Shown here: positions 6,931 through 14,555 of the stretch, in pieces
Layout: every line of letters begins with the position of its first letter
Position numbering within the stretch: position 1 is the stretch's first letter
Source of the DNA: Erysipelotrichaceae bacterium
GTDB taxonomy: Bacteria; Bacillota_I; Bacilli_A; Erysipelotrichales; Erysipelotrichaceae
Length of the DNA stretch: 48,829 bases
Direction: 5' to 3'
Assembly: GCA_017454765.1 (NCBI GenBank)
Contig: JAFTCJ010000005.1
Span: forward strand, 1 to 48,829
The notes under the pieces: generated by a model
Database searches by the model: none
What the model saw: only the letters and a program-made list of their open reading frames with translations
Told to the model about the DNA's origin: nothing
Translations under genes and position numbers: made by a program

Positions 6931-9169
6931 ATTCGGTTTCCTCAAATTCTTACTGTTTTTGGTCGTTGCCTTCCTGGTGGTCAGTTTTCTGATGGGACTG
7001 TTTACATCGCAGTCTTCCAACAGCGGCAACACCGCCAGCAACACGACACCGACGCCTTCGCAGACAACGCCGAAGGAAGAAGAGAAAACAGATTATCAGG
7101 GCATTACCACCAATCTGTCGACGGTCTATTCCAGCAACTGGCAGCTCACCAGCAATGTCGGCAAGCTGGACAACAGTGTGACGCAGGGCATCAGAGCGAA
7201 ACGTACGAACATCCTGGGCAACCAGAAGGATACGGTCACGATCATGGTCTTCATGTGCGGTTCCGACCTGGAATCACAGGCGGCCATGGGCGTCTATGAC
7301 CTGCAGGAAATGGCGAATGCCAAGATCGCGGACAACGTGAATCTGATCGTCTATACCGGCGGCTGCACGAAGTGGCACACCGATTTCATCTCGACCAGGG
7401 TCAACCAGATCTATCAGGTCGTCGGCAACGGCCAGATCGGCTGTCTGTCAGATAACGCCGGAACCGGTTCGATGGTCGATCCGGAAACGCTGACCAGCTT
7501 CATCGAGTTCTGTGCCGACAACTTCGAGGCCAACCGTTATGAGCTGATCCTCTGGGATCACGGCGGAGGTTCCGTCAGCGGCTACGGCTATGATGAGAAA
7601 TATCCCAAGAGAGGATCCATGTCTCTGGCACAGCTGGATTCCGCTTTGACCAATGCGGGCGTTGAATTCGATTTCATCGGTTTCGATGCCTGTCTGATGG
7701 CGACCACGGAAACAGCGTTCATGCTGAGTGAGCATGCCGACTACATGATCGCATCCGAAGAGTCCGAGCCGGGCATCGGCTGGTACTACACCAACTGGCT
7801 GTCCAAGCTCTCCAGCAACACTTCGATGCCGACGCTTGAGATCGGCAAGAATATCGCCGATGATTTCGTATCGATGTGTTCATCAAAGACGCCGAACCAG
7901 CCGGCAACACTGTCTGTCATCGACCTGGCTGAGATCGAGGGCATCGTTCCGGATGCGCTGACAGCGTTCTCCAAGAGCACGAACGATCTGATTCAGAGCG
8001 ATTACAGAACGGTCGCTTCTGCCAGAAAGGGTACGAGGGAATTTGCCCAGTCGACATACATCGATATGGTAGACCTCGTTGACCTGGCTTCCAAGATCAA
8101 TACGCCTGAAGCCAACCAGCTCTGCCAGGCGCTGATGAAGGCCGTCAAGTACAACAACACGTCCAGAGGCTTCTCCAATGCCTACGGTCTGTCCATTTAC
8201 TTCCCGTACCGTTCATCGCAGTATGTCAATACGGTGCTCAATACCTACAAGAATATCGACATGAACTCCGAATACTCGCAGGTCGTCAGAAACTTTGCGA
8301 GCTACCAGACTTCCGGACAGGTTTCTTCGGGAGGCAACCACTCTGCTTACCAGAGCTACAACAGCTACAACTCTCAGGATTACTACTACAACCAGAGTTC
8401 CGAGGATCTGCTGATCGATCTGATGGAACTGTTCCTGGGCGGCGGATATTCTTCCAACGATTCCTACTCGAGCTACTACGGCAGCGGACTGGATCAGCTG
8501 TTTGGCGGCAGGGTAAACGAGAACATGGTCAAGTACATCGTCGAGAATCACTTCGACGGCGATCTGACCTGGAAGAACGGCAAGATCTCACTGACGGAAA
8601 AGCAATGGTCACTGGTCGATGCGCTCAAGCTCAATCTCTTTGTGGATGACGGTCAGGGCTACATCGATCTGGGCAAGGACAGCATCTACGAAGTCGATGA
8701 AAACGGAAACCTGCTGGCACCCAAGGATCTGACCTGGCTGGCGATCTCCACCGATGACGAAAACTGGCATATCGTGGCCTACTACGATCTGTATTCGACA
8801 GTCGACGGAGACAACACGATCTACACCGGCAGGATCCCGGTCATGATCAATGACAAGTATGCCAACCTGATCACGATGATCGATGATGATTCCGCAGAGA
8901 TCATCGGTGCGACCTTTGACTACAAAGGCGAAGCCGATGTCGTCTCCAAGACACTGTATGAACTCAGTGAAGACGATGTGATCCAGCCGGTATGCGATTA
9001 CTACGACTATGAAGGAAACTTCGTCGATGCTTATCTGCTGGAAGGCACGCTGACTTACAAGGATACACTGTCTCTGGGCGATGTCGATATCTCGTCCTAC
9101 AAGACGCTGATCTCCTACGAGTTCAGGGATCTGTATGGCCAGTATTTCTATTCGACAGCGATCAAATAA
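6911..9169 (+). CDS. Clostripain-family (C11) cysteine protease, membrane-anchored
   Basis: The 752-residue protein has a basic N-terminus, one hydrophobic anchor (about 11-31) and a Ser/Thr/Pro-rich linker before the protease domain. The C11 catalytic pair is present: His217 in LWDHGGG and Cys261 in GFDACLMATTE. The caspase-like core begins at TVTIMVFMCGSDLE. C11 enzymes cleave after Arg or Lys and often self-activate. A Tyr/Ser/Gln-rich tract (about 470-515) separates the protease from a beta-rich C-terminal domain. It should act on the outer membrane face or cell wall. It is the last gene of the DUF4428 operon and has its own strong terminator. Confidence 0.92.
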   Translation: MKKKRNRFGFLKFLLFLVVAFLVVSFLMGLFTSQSSNSGNTASNTTPTPSQTTPKEEEKTDYQGITTNLSTVYSSNWQLTSNVGKLDNSVTQGIRAKRTNILGNQKDTVTIMVFMCGSDLESQAAMGVYDLQEMANAKIADNVNLIVYTGGCTKWHTDFISTRVNQIYQVVGNGQIGCLSDNAGTGSMVDPETLTSFIEFCADNFEANRYELILWDHGGGSVSGYGYDEKYPKRGSMSLAQLDSALTNAGVEFDFIGFDACLMATTETAFMLSEHADYMIASEESEPGIGWYYTNWLSKLSSNTSMPTLEIGKNIADDFVSMCSSKTPNQPATLSVIDLAEIEGIVPDALTAFSKSTNDLIQSDYRTVASARKGTREFAQSTYIDMVDLVDLASKINTPEANQLCQALMKAVKYNNTSRGFSNAYGLSIYFPYRSSQYVNTVLNTYKNIDMNSEYSQVVRNFASYQTSGQVSSGGNHSAYQSYNSYNSQDYYYNQSSEDLLIDLMELFLGGGYSSNDSYSSYYGSGLDQLFGGRVNENMVKYIVENHFDGDLTWKNGKISLTEKQWSLVDALKLNLFVDDGQGYIDLGKDSIYEVDENGNLLAPKDLTWLAISTDDENWHIVAYYDLYSTVDGDNTIYTGRIPVMINDKYANLITMIDDDSAEIIGATFDYKGEADVVSKTLYELSEDDVIQPVCDYYDYEGNFVDAYLLEGTLTYKDTLSLGDVDISSYKTLISYEFRDLYGQYFYSTAIK

Positions 9170-9180
9170 CAAGTGATATG

Positions 9181-9214
9181 AAAAGCTGTTTCCCGAAAGG
9201 GAAGCAGCTTTTTT
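9181..9214 (+). terminator. Intrinsic terminator of the clostripain operon
   Basis: A 14-bp stem with one G-U pair (AAAAGCTGTTTCCC / GGGAAGCAGCTTTT) closes on a GAAA tetraloop and is followed by T residues. Confidence 0.9.
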
Positions 9215-9236
9215 CATGGAAAAGTGAGCGCTGATA

Positions 9237-9265
9237 TTGAAAAAAATGACAAGTTAGGGCAAAAT
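9237..9265 (+). promoter_or_regulatory. Candidate promoter of the tRNA-Ser gene
   Basis: TTGAAA (9237-9242) and CAAAAT (9260-9265) are separated by 17 bases and lie 14 bases before the mature tRNA 5' end. The -10 box is a weak match. Confidence 0.4.
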
Positions 9266-9279
9266 AACAGTGTCGATAT

Positions 9280-9367
9280 GCTGACTTGAGAGAGCGGTTT
9301 ATCCTACCATCTTGGAAAGGTGGCGTACTGAAAGGTACCACAGGTTCGAATCCTGTAGTCAGCGCCA
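9280..9367 (+). tRNA. tRNA-Ser (anticodon GGA)
   Basis: The acceptor stem GCTGACT (9280-9286) pairs perfectly with AGTCAGC (9357-9363), followed by G and an encoded CCA. The anticodon stem CCATC/GGTGG holds the loop TTGGAAA, giving anticodon GGA, which reads UCC and UCU serine codons. A long variable arm (GTAC...GTAC) identifies a class II tRNA, and the T-arm ACAGG-TTCGAAT-CCTGT is canonical. The D-stem is weak: with A14 and G18-G19 aligned, position 12-23 is an A-C mismatch. The gene stands alone between two protein genes. Confidence 0.9.
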
Positions 9368-9378
9368 TTGACAAAACA

Positions 9379-9408
9379 AGGCCCCGATCGAAGGATCAGG
9401 GCTTTTTC
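9379..9408. terminator. Terminator shared by tRNA-Ser and the RpiR gene
   Basis: GCCCCGATC and GATCAGGGC pair around GAAG with one C-A mismatch, followed by TTTTT. It lies just beyond the stop of the convergent RpiR gene. Confidence 0.75.
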
Positions 9409-9410
9409 TT

Positions 9411-10244
9411 TTACTTGTTTTTGCGCCAGTTGATATAACATTCGTGATAGAAGAGATCGAAGAAGAACGTCAGTCCGTAGTTGTTGTAGACGTTGCGGTC
9501 GGTCACGATGTTGCGGGTGGAGATCTTCTGATCTTCGCCCAGATAATAGATGAAGGAATAGATGCCCTCAAAGGCCGTCGTCCTGTTCAGGGTGATCAGG
9601 CATTTGCGGGCTTTGATGCTGTCAAGCTGATCGTTGATCGCCAGGGCAAAGTTGCCGGTGACAGAGCAGACCAGAAGCAGGTCGTTCTCCGTGAGCGTGT
9701 CCAGAAGCGAGATGTTTTTGGAAGCGCTGGAGATGATCCGGATGAGCTTCCCGGTCGTCAGGATCTGCTGCTGGAACAGCCGGCAGGCATGGGAGGAATC
9801 TTCCGCGGTCAGGATGACGACGTTGTCGGCGCTGTTGAAGATCTGCAAGAGCTTGCGGAAGCCTGCGTTGGATGTCGCCTTGACGATGTCGGCGATCATC
9901 TCGGAGATGCTCTGGGAGATGTATTCCCTGTATTGCACATGATCGGTATAATCGATGAAGCTCACTTCATGGGCCAATACCTCATCCAGGGAGTGTTTCA
10001 TCTGGGTGAAGGATTCATAGCCGATGTTCTTGATGAAGCGCTGCACGCTGCTTCTGGAGACATAACAGTCATCGGCGATCTTATAGATGGAAGTGTCCTT
10101 GAGCTTCGACAGATTGCGAAGGAAATAACGGGCGATCACAAAATCGGTGTCATTTTCATCGTTCCGGTTCAGCAATGACAGCAACGAGGTCAGAAGATTG
10201 AACCTGTTGATACTGTGATCATGGTATTGGTCTGGGTTTTCCAT
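9411..10244 (-). CDS. RpiR/MurR-family transcriptional regulator
   Basis: The 277-residue protein has an N-terminal RpiR helix-turn-helix (YKIADDCYVSRSSVQRFIKNIG, about 55-76) and a C-terminal SIS sugar-phosphate isomerase-like domain that usually binds a phosphosugar effector. It is divergent from a 6-phospho-beta-glucosidase and a PTS permease, so the likely effector is a phosphorylated beta-glucoside. Its promoter appears to be TTGATA (minus strand, 10275-10280) and TAAAAT (10251-10256) with 18 bases between them; the -35 box lies inside an RpiR-type palindrome, which implies autoregulation. There is no ribosome binding site and the predicted transcript start coincides with the ATG, so translation may be leaderless. 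Confidence 0.88.
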   Translation of the reverse strand: MENPDQYHDHSINRFNLLTSLLSLLNRNDENDTDFVIARYFLRNLSKLKDTSIYKIADDCYVSRSSVQRFIKNIGYESFTQMKHSLDEVLAHEVSFIDYTDHVQYREYISQSISEMIADIVKATSNAGFRKLLQIFNSADNVVILTAEDSSHACRLFQQQILTTGKLIRIISSASKNISLLDTLTENDLLLVCSVTGNFALAINDQLDSIKARKCLITLNRTTAFEGIYSFIYYLGEDQKISTRNIVTDRNVYNNYGLTFFFDLFYHECYINWRKNK

Positions 10245-10272
10245 ACCAGAATTTTACCATTTTTTTCCATCC

Positions 10273-10291
10273 GGTATCAAAAAATGATACC
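10273..10291. promoter_or_regulatory. RpiR-type operator 1
   Basis: GGTATCA (10273-10279) and TGATACC (10285-10291) form a perfect 7-bp inverted repeat around AAAAA. It overlaps the -35 box of the rpiR promoter. Confidence 0.65.
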
Positions 10292-10304
10292 AAACTGACG
10301 ATAC

Positions 10305-10323
10305 AGTTTCAAAAAGTGAAACT
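10305..10323. promoter_or_regulatory. RpiR-type operator 2
   Basis: AGTTTCA (10305-10311) and TGAAACT (10317-10323) form a perfect 7-bp inverted repeat around AAAAG. Its centre is 32 bp, about three helical turns, from operator 1, and both share TNTCA-N5-TGANA. It abuts the -35 region of the bgl promoter. Confidence 0.65.
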
Positions 10324-10329
10324 ATGGAC

Positions 10330-10349
10330 TGTTACCGTTTTCATATAAT
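10330..10349 (+). promoter_or_regulatory. Candidate cre site and -10 box of the beta-glucoside operon
   Basis: TGTTACCGTTTTCA (10330-10343) matches 13 of 14 positions of the CcpA site TGWAANCGNTNWCA. It ends at a perfect TATAAT (10344-10349). No good -35 box is seen. Carbon catabolite repression is therefore likely in addition to RpiR control. Confidence 0.55.
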
Positions 10350-10371
10350 GAAATCAGAGAAGGGAGAGAAC

Positions 10372-11889
10372 ATGAAACACAAGAACAATCCTGTATTTCC
10401 TGAAGGTTTCCTCTGGGGCGCTTCTTCTGCCGCATGGCAGGTTGAAGGCGCAACAGCGGAAGATGGCAGAACGCCGGCGATCATTGACCTGAACTCTCAG
10501 ACCAAGAAGCCGTTTGCGGACAACTCCATCGCATCCGATCACTATCATCATTACAAAGAAGATGTTGCCCTGATGAAAGAATGCGGATTCACATCTTATC
10601 GTTTCGGTATATCCTGGTCAAGAGTCATTCCGGCAGCCGACCGCAAGGTCAATCCCAAGGGTATTGAATTCTACAATAACCTGATCAATGAGCTGAAGGC
10701 TGCAGGCATTGAACCGATCGTCACGATCTATCACTATGATATGCCGGTATGGGTCGATGAAAAATACGGCGGCTGGCATGACCGCGCCATCATTGATGAA
10801 TTCGACTACTACTGCAGAGTCCTGTTCGAGAACTTCGGCGACAGAGTCAAATACTGGCTGTCGATCAACGAACAGAACATGCAGATCGTCTACGGCAAAT
10901 GGCTGGGCGTTGCCAAGGGTCTTACCGATGAGGAATGGGAAGTCAAGAAATGGCAGATCAACCACATCATGAACCTCTGTCACGCCAAGGCAGTCATCGC
11001 CTGCCACGAGATGGTACCGGGCGGCAAGATCGGTCCGGTTCCGGGCTATGTCCCGATCTATCCGAAATCCTGCAAGCCTGAAGATCAGATCGCTGCGATG
11101 AACGCGGAAGAACTGACCGAGAAGATCTGGGACGATCTCTATGCTTACAGAGAGTATTCCGGTTTCATCAAGAATTACTGGAAAGAGCACGATATCGATC
11201 CTGACATCCGTCCGGGCGATATGGAACTGATTCAGCAGGCCAAGATCGACTTCATCGCTGTCAACTGCTACCGCTCCGATGTCGGCATGTGGCCGGATCC
11301 GAGCTTCGTACAGGAGATCGGTCTCAACAAGTACGGCAGGAAGGGTGAATTCATCTACACCAACTGGCCGGGCGAGTATGCGCTGGACAGAAATCCGTTT
11401 GTCGAGACGACCGACTGGGACTGGCACATCGACGGTGTCTGCATGCGTTATGCATTGAGGTATCTGTGGGATCACTACCATCTGCCGATGGTCATCACGG
11501 AGGCCGGTTTCGGTGCTCATGAGGATCTCGGAGAAGACGGCAAGATCCATGACCAGTATCGTATCGATTATCTCAGAGATTACATCTACAATGTCGGTCT
11601 GGCGATCGCCGACGGTGTCGAGGTCTTCGGTTTCAACCCGTGGTCCTTCACCGATCTGCTGTCAACAGGCAACGGCATGGCCAAGAGATACGGCCTAGTC
11701 TTCGTCAACAGGACAGACGATGATCTCAGAGACATGAAGCGTTACAAGAAGGATTCGTTCGAATGGTACTCAAAACTGATCAGATCCAACGGTCAGGAAT
11801 GGGGTTATGACATGTCTGAGTGGAGAGACTTCACGAAGACAAGTGAGTTGGCTTCCGATATCAAGGCAAAAGAAGAAAAGGAAGCATAA
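10372..11889 (+). CDS. 6-phospho-beta-glucosidase, glycoside hydrolase family 1
   Basis: The 505-residue cytoplasmic enzyme should split phosphorylated beta-glucosides such as cellobiose-6-phosphate delivered by the adjacent PTS. The start at ATG 10372 follows AGAAGGGAG; an upstream ATG at 10324 overlaps promoter elements. GH1 signatures are clear: FPEGFLWGASSAAWQVEGA at residues 9-27, acid/base Glu167 in WLSINEQN (phospho-beta-glucosidases often have NE followed by a residue other than Pro) and nucleophile Glu377 in VITEAGFG. It is slightly longer than the usual 470-480 residues. It precedes the EIIBC gene by 12 bases in a two-gene operon. Confidence 0.93.
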   Translation: MKHKNNPVFPEGFLWGASSAAWQVEGATAEDGRTPAIIDLNSQTKKPFADNSIASDHYHHYKEDVALMKECGFTSYRFGISWSRVIPAADRKVNPKGIEFYNNLINELKAAGIEPIVTIYHYDMPVWVDEKYGGWHDRAIIDEFDYYCRVLFENFGDRVKYWLSINEQNMQIVYGKWLGVAKGLTDEEWEVKKWQINHIMNLCHAKAVIACHEMVPGGKIGPVPGYVPIYPKSCKPEDQIAAMNAEELTEKIWDDLYAYREYSGFIKNYWKEHDIDPDIRPGDMELIQQAKIDFIAVNCYRSDVGMWPDPSFVQEIGLNKYGRKGEFIYTNWPGEYALDRNPFVETTDWDWHIDGVCMRYALRYLWDHYHLPMVITEAGFGAHEDLGEDGKIHDQYRIDYLRDYIYNVGLAIADGVEVFGFNPWSFTDLLSTGNGMAKRYGLVFVNRTDDDLRDMKRYKKDSFEWYSKLIRSNGQEWGYDMSEWRDFTKTSELASDIKAKEEKEA

Positions 11890-11901
11890 GAAAGGGCTAG
11901 T

Positions 11902-13281
11902 ATGGCAAAGAAAGATTACAAGAAATTATCTGATGAAATTATTGCAGCATGCGGCGGCGTCGAGAATATCCTCGGTGCTTCTCACTGCATGACTCGTCTG
12001 CGTCTCAACCTGAAGGACGCTTCAGTCCTGAATCTTGAAGAAGCAAAGAAGATCCCCGGTGTCATCAACATCGTTGTCCAGAACGGCGAACAGCAGTTCG
12101 TCATCGGTCAGGATGTCGCAACTCTCTATGAAGAGATCACGAAGAATGACATCAAGGCCGGCGGTTCCGTTGATGATGCTGAAGCACTCAAGGCTGACAC
12201 ACAGGCCAAGGGCAACATCATCGAAGGTATCCTGTCCTATGTCGGCGGTACTTTCTCTCCGATCATTCCGGTATTCATCGCCGGTGGTCTGACAGGTGCT
12301 GTCATCTCTCTGTTACAGACATTCGCAGGTCTGGATGCATCAAGCGGAACAGTATTCGTTCTGACAGCGATCCAGCAGGCAATGCTGTACTTCTTGCCGA
12401 TCTACATCGGTTTCTCAAGCGCAACAAGACTGAAATCAAATCCGTATCTGGGCGCATTCCTGGGTGCAGTTCTGCTTTACGTCACGCTCAACCGTGGTGA
12501 AGAACTCAACTTCTTAGGCATCAACGTTGCCAACATCGGCTACAACGGCCAGATCTTCCCGGTCGTCCTGGGCACTCTGTTCATGTCTGTTGTCTACCGT
12601 TTCCTGCAGAACCATCTGCCGATCGTTCTCAGAACCGTCTTACTGCCTGTTCTGACGATGCTGATCGTTGTTCCGGTAACACTGATCGTCTTAGGTCCGT
12701 TAGGCTACTGGGTAGGTACAGGTCTTGCTAACGCTGTCCTGGCTATCTATCGTGCATTCCCGGCTCTGGCTGTCGCCATCATCGGTGCAACCACTGTATG
12801 GCTTGTCTTCTTCGGTATGAACAATGCCACTTATCCGGTCCTCTTCCTCTTACTGGCAGAAGTCGGTTCCGATCCTCTGATCTGTACCGGTATGGCTCCG
12901 GCAAACGTCGCTGTCGGCGGTGCCTGCCTTGCATACGCTCTGCTTCAGAGAGACGCTGACAAGAGAGGCGTCGGTATCTCTTCCGGTATCACTGCTTTAT
13001 CAGGCATCACTGAACCGGGCGTCTACGGCGTCCTGTTCCCGAACAGATATCCTCTGATCGGTGCAATGGTCGGCGGCGGTATCGGTGGTTTCATCGCCGG
13101 TCTCTTCGGTCTGACTCAGTATGTCATCGCCAACCCGGGCTTCATCTCCTTCGCGGCTTACTTCAATCCGGACGGAACATGGGGCAACTTCTGGGGCATG
13201 ATGGGTGTCATGGTACTGGCAGTCGTCGTAGGCTTCGCTGTGACCTATGTCTTAGGCAAGAGAGCTGAAAAGAAAGCATAA
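11902..13281 (+). CDS. PTS beta-glucoside-type permease EIIBC
   Basis: The 459-residue permease imports and phosphorylates a beta-glucoside. The EIIB domain (residues 1-90) carries the phosphorylated Cys29 in ASHCMTRLRL. The EIIC domain (about 105-455) has about ten membrane segments and the conserved NNATYPVLFLL and GITEPGVYG motifs. There is no EIIA domain, so phosphate must come from an EIIA encoded elsewhere. The ribosome site is AAGAAAGGG. It shares an operon with the 6-phospho-beta-glucosidase, and gene order and regulation both support beta-glucoside use. Confidence 0.93.
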   Translation: MAKKDYKKLSDEIIAACGGVENILGASHCMTRLRLNLKDASVLNLEEAKKIPGVINIVVQNGEQQFVIGQDVATLYEEITKNDIKAGGSVDDAEALKADTQAKGNIIEGILSYVGGTFSPIIPVFIAGGLTGAVISLLQTFAGLDASSGTVFVLTAIQQAMLYFLPIYIGFSSATRLKSNPYLGAFLGAVLLYVTLNRGEELNFLGINVANIGYNGQIFPVVLGTLFMSVVYRFLQNHLPIVLRTVLLPVLTMLIVVPVTLIVLGPLGYWVGTGLANAVLAIYRAFPALAVAIIGATTVWLVFFGMNNATYPVLFLLLAEVGSDPLICTGMAPANVAVGGACLAYALLQRDADKRGVGISSGITALSGITEPGVYGVLFPNRYPLIGAMVGGGIGGFIAGLFGLTQYVIANPGFISFAAYFNPDGTWGNFWGMMGVMVLAVVVGFAVTYVLGKRAEKKA

Positions 13282-13303
13282 GATTCTAAAAACGGATCAT
13301 CTC

Positions 13304-13339
13304 AAACAGGAGTCAGTGGAAACACTGCTCCTGTTTTTT
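13304..13339 (+). terminator. Intrinsic terminator of the beta-glucoside operon
   Basis: AAACAGGAG-T-CAGTG pairs with CACTG-CTCCTGTTT around GAAA, with one bulged T, followed by TTTTTT. Confidence 0.9.
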
Positions 13340-13375
13340 ATCGTAAAATAGAGATAGATCAATTGGGAGGATCAG

Positions 13376-13825
13376 ATGCTGGAGAAAACCGGACCGATCG
13401 AAAAGATCTATGAAGCCTATACGGCGATCGCCGATGACAGGATCACGATGCATGAGGATCATGCGGAAGTTTTTTCTTCTGACAGATCAAAATCATATAC
13501 CGTGAGTTGGAAGGACAATGCCTATTCATCCGATGACAGCGCCACCTACTGGCAGGGCTATCCCGGCTATCCGGTGATCGCGGTTCTGATGCTGCAGGGA
13601 AGACTGCTGTACGATGAAGCGATCGCCTCGCAGTTCAAAGACATCAACTGGAACAAACTGAACAAGGAATATAAAAGAGATTATACCGGGGCGTTTGAAC
13701 ATATCGTGGAAGAACGTCATCTCGACGAAGAAACGATCAAGAAAGAAGCGGAGACTGTTTACGCTCAGCTGAAGGAACTTGATATCACGCTGAAAAAAGC
13801 GGGAAAGAAAAAGAAGGTGGGATGA
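13376..13825 (+). CDS. Conserved-looking protein of unknown function
   Basis: ATG 13376 follows GGGAGG and opens 149 residues. The product has no signal peptide or membrane segment. It begins with a helical stretch and an alpha/beta part (KSYTVSWKDNAYSSDDSATY, then WQGYPGYPVIAVLMLQGRL) and ends in a Lys-rich helix (LKKAGKKKK). The central WQGYPGYP segment and codon usage argue for a real gene. Its stop overlaps the start of the following phosphatase gene (ATGA), so the pair is a coupled operon. No family recognised. Confidence 0.7.
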   Translation: MLEKTGPIEKIYEAYTAIADDRITMHEDHAEVFSSDRSKSYTVSWKDNAYSSDDSATYWQGYPGYPVIAVLMLQGRLLYDEAIASQFKDINWNKLNKEYKRDYTGAFEHIVEERHLDEETIKKEAETVYAQLKELDITLKKAGKKKKVG

Positions 13826-14484
13826 TGTCAAAGACAGTCACGTTTTACTATGTCAGACACGGAGCGACGCTGTTCAACCGGCTGGGCAGGATGCAGGGCA
13901 GATGCGATTCTCCTCTGGTGGAGGAAGGGATCGCTCAGGCCTGTGAGGCAAAGGAAAAGCTGAAGGATATCCCTTTCACAAGAGCCTATACTTCCACTTC
14001 GGAAAGATGCATCGATACCGCTCACATCATACTGGAAGGCAGGGATGTTCCTTTGACTTATACCAAGGATCTCAAGGAGATGAGCTGGGGAAACTTCGAG
14101 GGAGCAAGGGATGAGGAGTATCCGGAAGAGATCAGACGCCGCAGGTTCGGTGATGCCGACTGGAGCGATGCCGGCGGCGAGAACCTCAAGATGCTGAAGG
14201 AAAGAGTACTGAGATGCTACGAAAAAATCTATGAGGAATGTGAAGACGGCGATATCGTCCTGATCGTCTCCCACGGTGCGATCTTCATGCATATGATCCA
14301 CATGGTCTTCGGACTCAACAGAGATTATATGTATCAGCTGATGCGCGAGCACAATGAGACCCAGCATCCCGTCACACACGGTTTTGCGGCCGTTTTCCGG
14401 ATGACAGACGGCAGATTTGAACTGCTGCAGCTCAACGGTCATTATGAAGGTTTCCTAGAAGATCTGAAAGATTATCAGGAATAA
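13822..14484 (+). CDS. Histidine phosphatase (phosphoglycerate mutase-like)
   Basis: The 220-residue enzyme belongs to the histidine phosphatase superfamily. The phospho-accepting His is in YYVRHGATLFN near residues 9-19, with LGRMQGRCDSPLVEEG as the usual continuation, and the second catalytic His is in LIVSHGAIFMHM. Such small cytosolic phosphatases act on diverse metabolites; the substrate cannot be inferred. Two adjacent ATGs (13822 and 13825) follow AAGGTGGG and either may be used. It is coupled to the unknown gene upstream and ends at a bidirectional terminator. Confidence 0.88.
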   Translation: MMSKTVTFYYVRHGATLFNRLGRMQGRCDSPLVEEGIAQACEAKEKLKDIPFTRAYTSTSERCIDTAHIILEGRDVPLTYTKDLKEMSWGNFEGARDEEYPEEIRRRRFGDADWSDAGGENLKMLKERVLRCYEKIYEECEDGDIVLIVSHGAIFMHMIHMVFGLNRDYMYQLMREHNETQHPVTHGFAAVFRMTDGRFELLQLNGHYEGFLEDLKDYQE

Positions 14485-14507
14485 AACAGTATTGAAAGAC
14501 AAAAGAA

Positions 14508-14534
14508 AAACAGGAGACCTGGTCTCCTGTTTTA
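14508..14534. terminator. Bidirectional intrinsic terminator
   Basis: AAACAGGAGAC (14508-14518) pairs perfectly with GTCTCCTGTTT (14522-14532). It serves the phosphatase gene and the convergent fucO-like gene. Confidence 0.88.
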
Positions 14535-14555
14535 TGTTTCGTGATCTCCGGATGA

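Noticed and set aside
10618..11550. 310-codon minus-strand ORF
   Set aside because: Antisense shadow of the 6-phospho-beta-glucosidase gene, whose catalytic motifs are intact.
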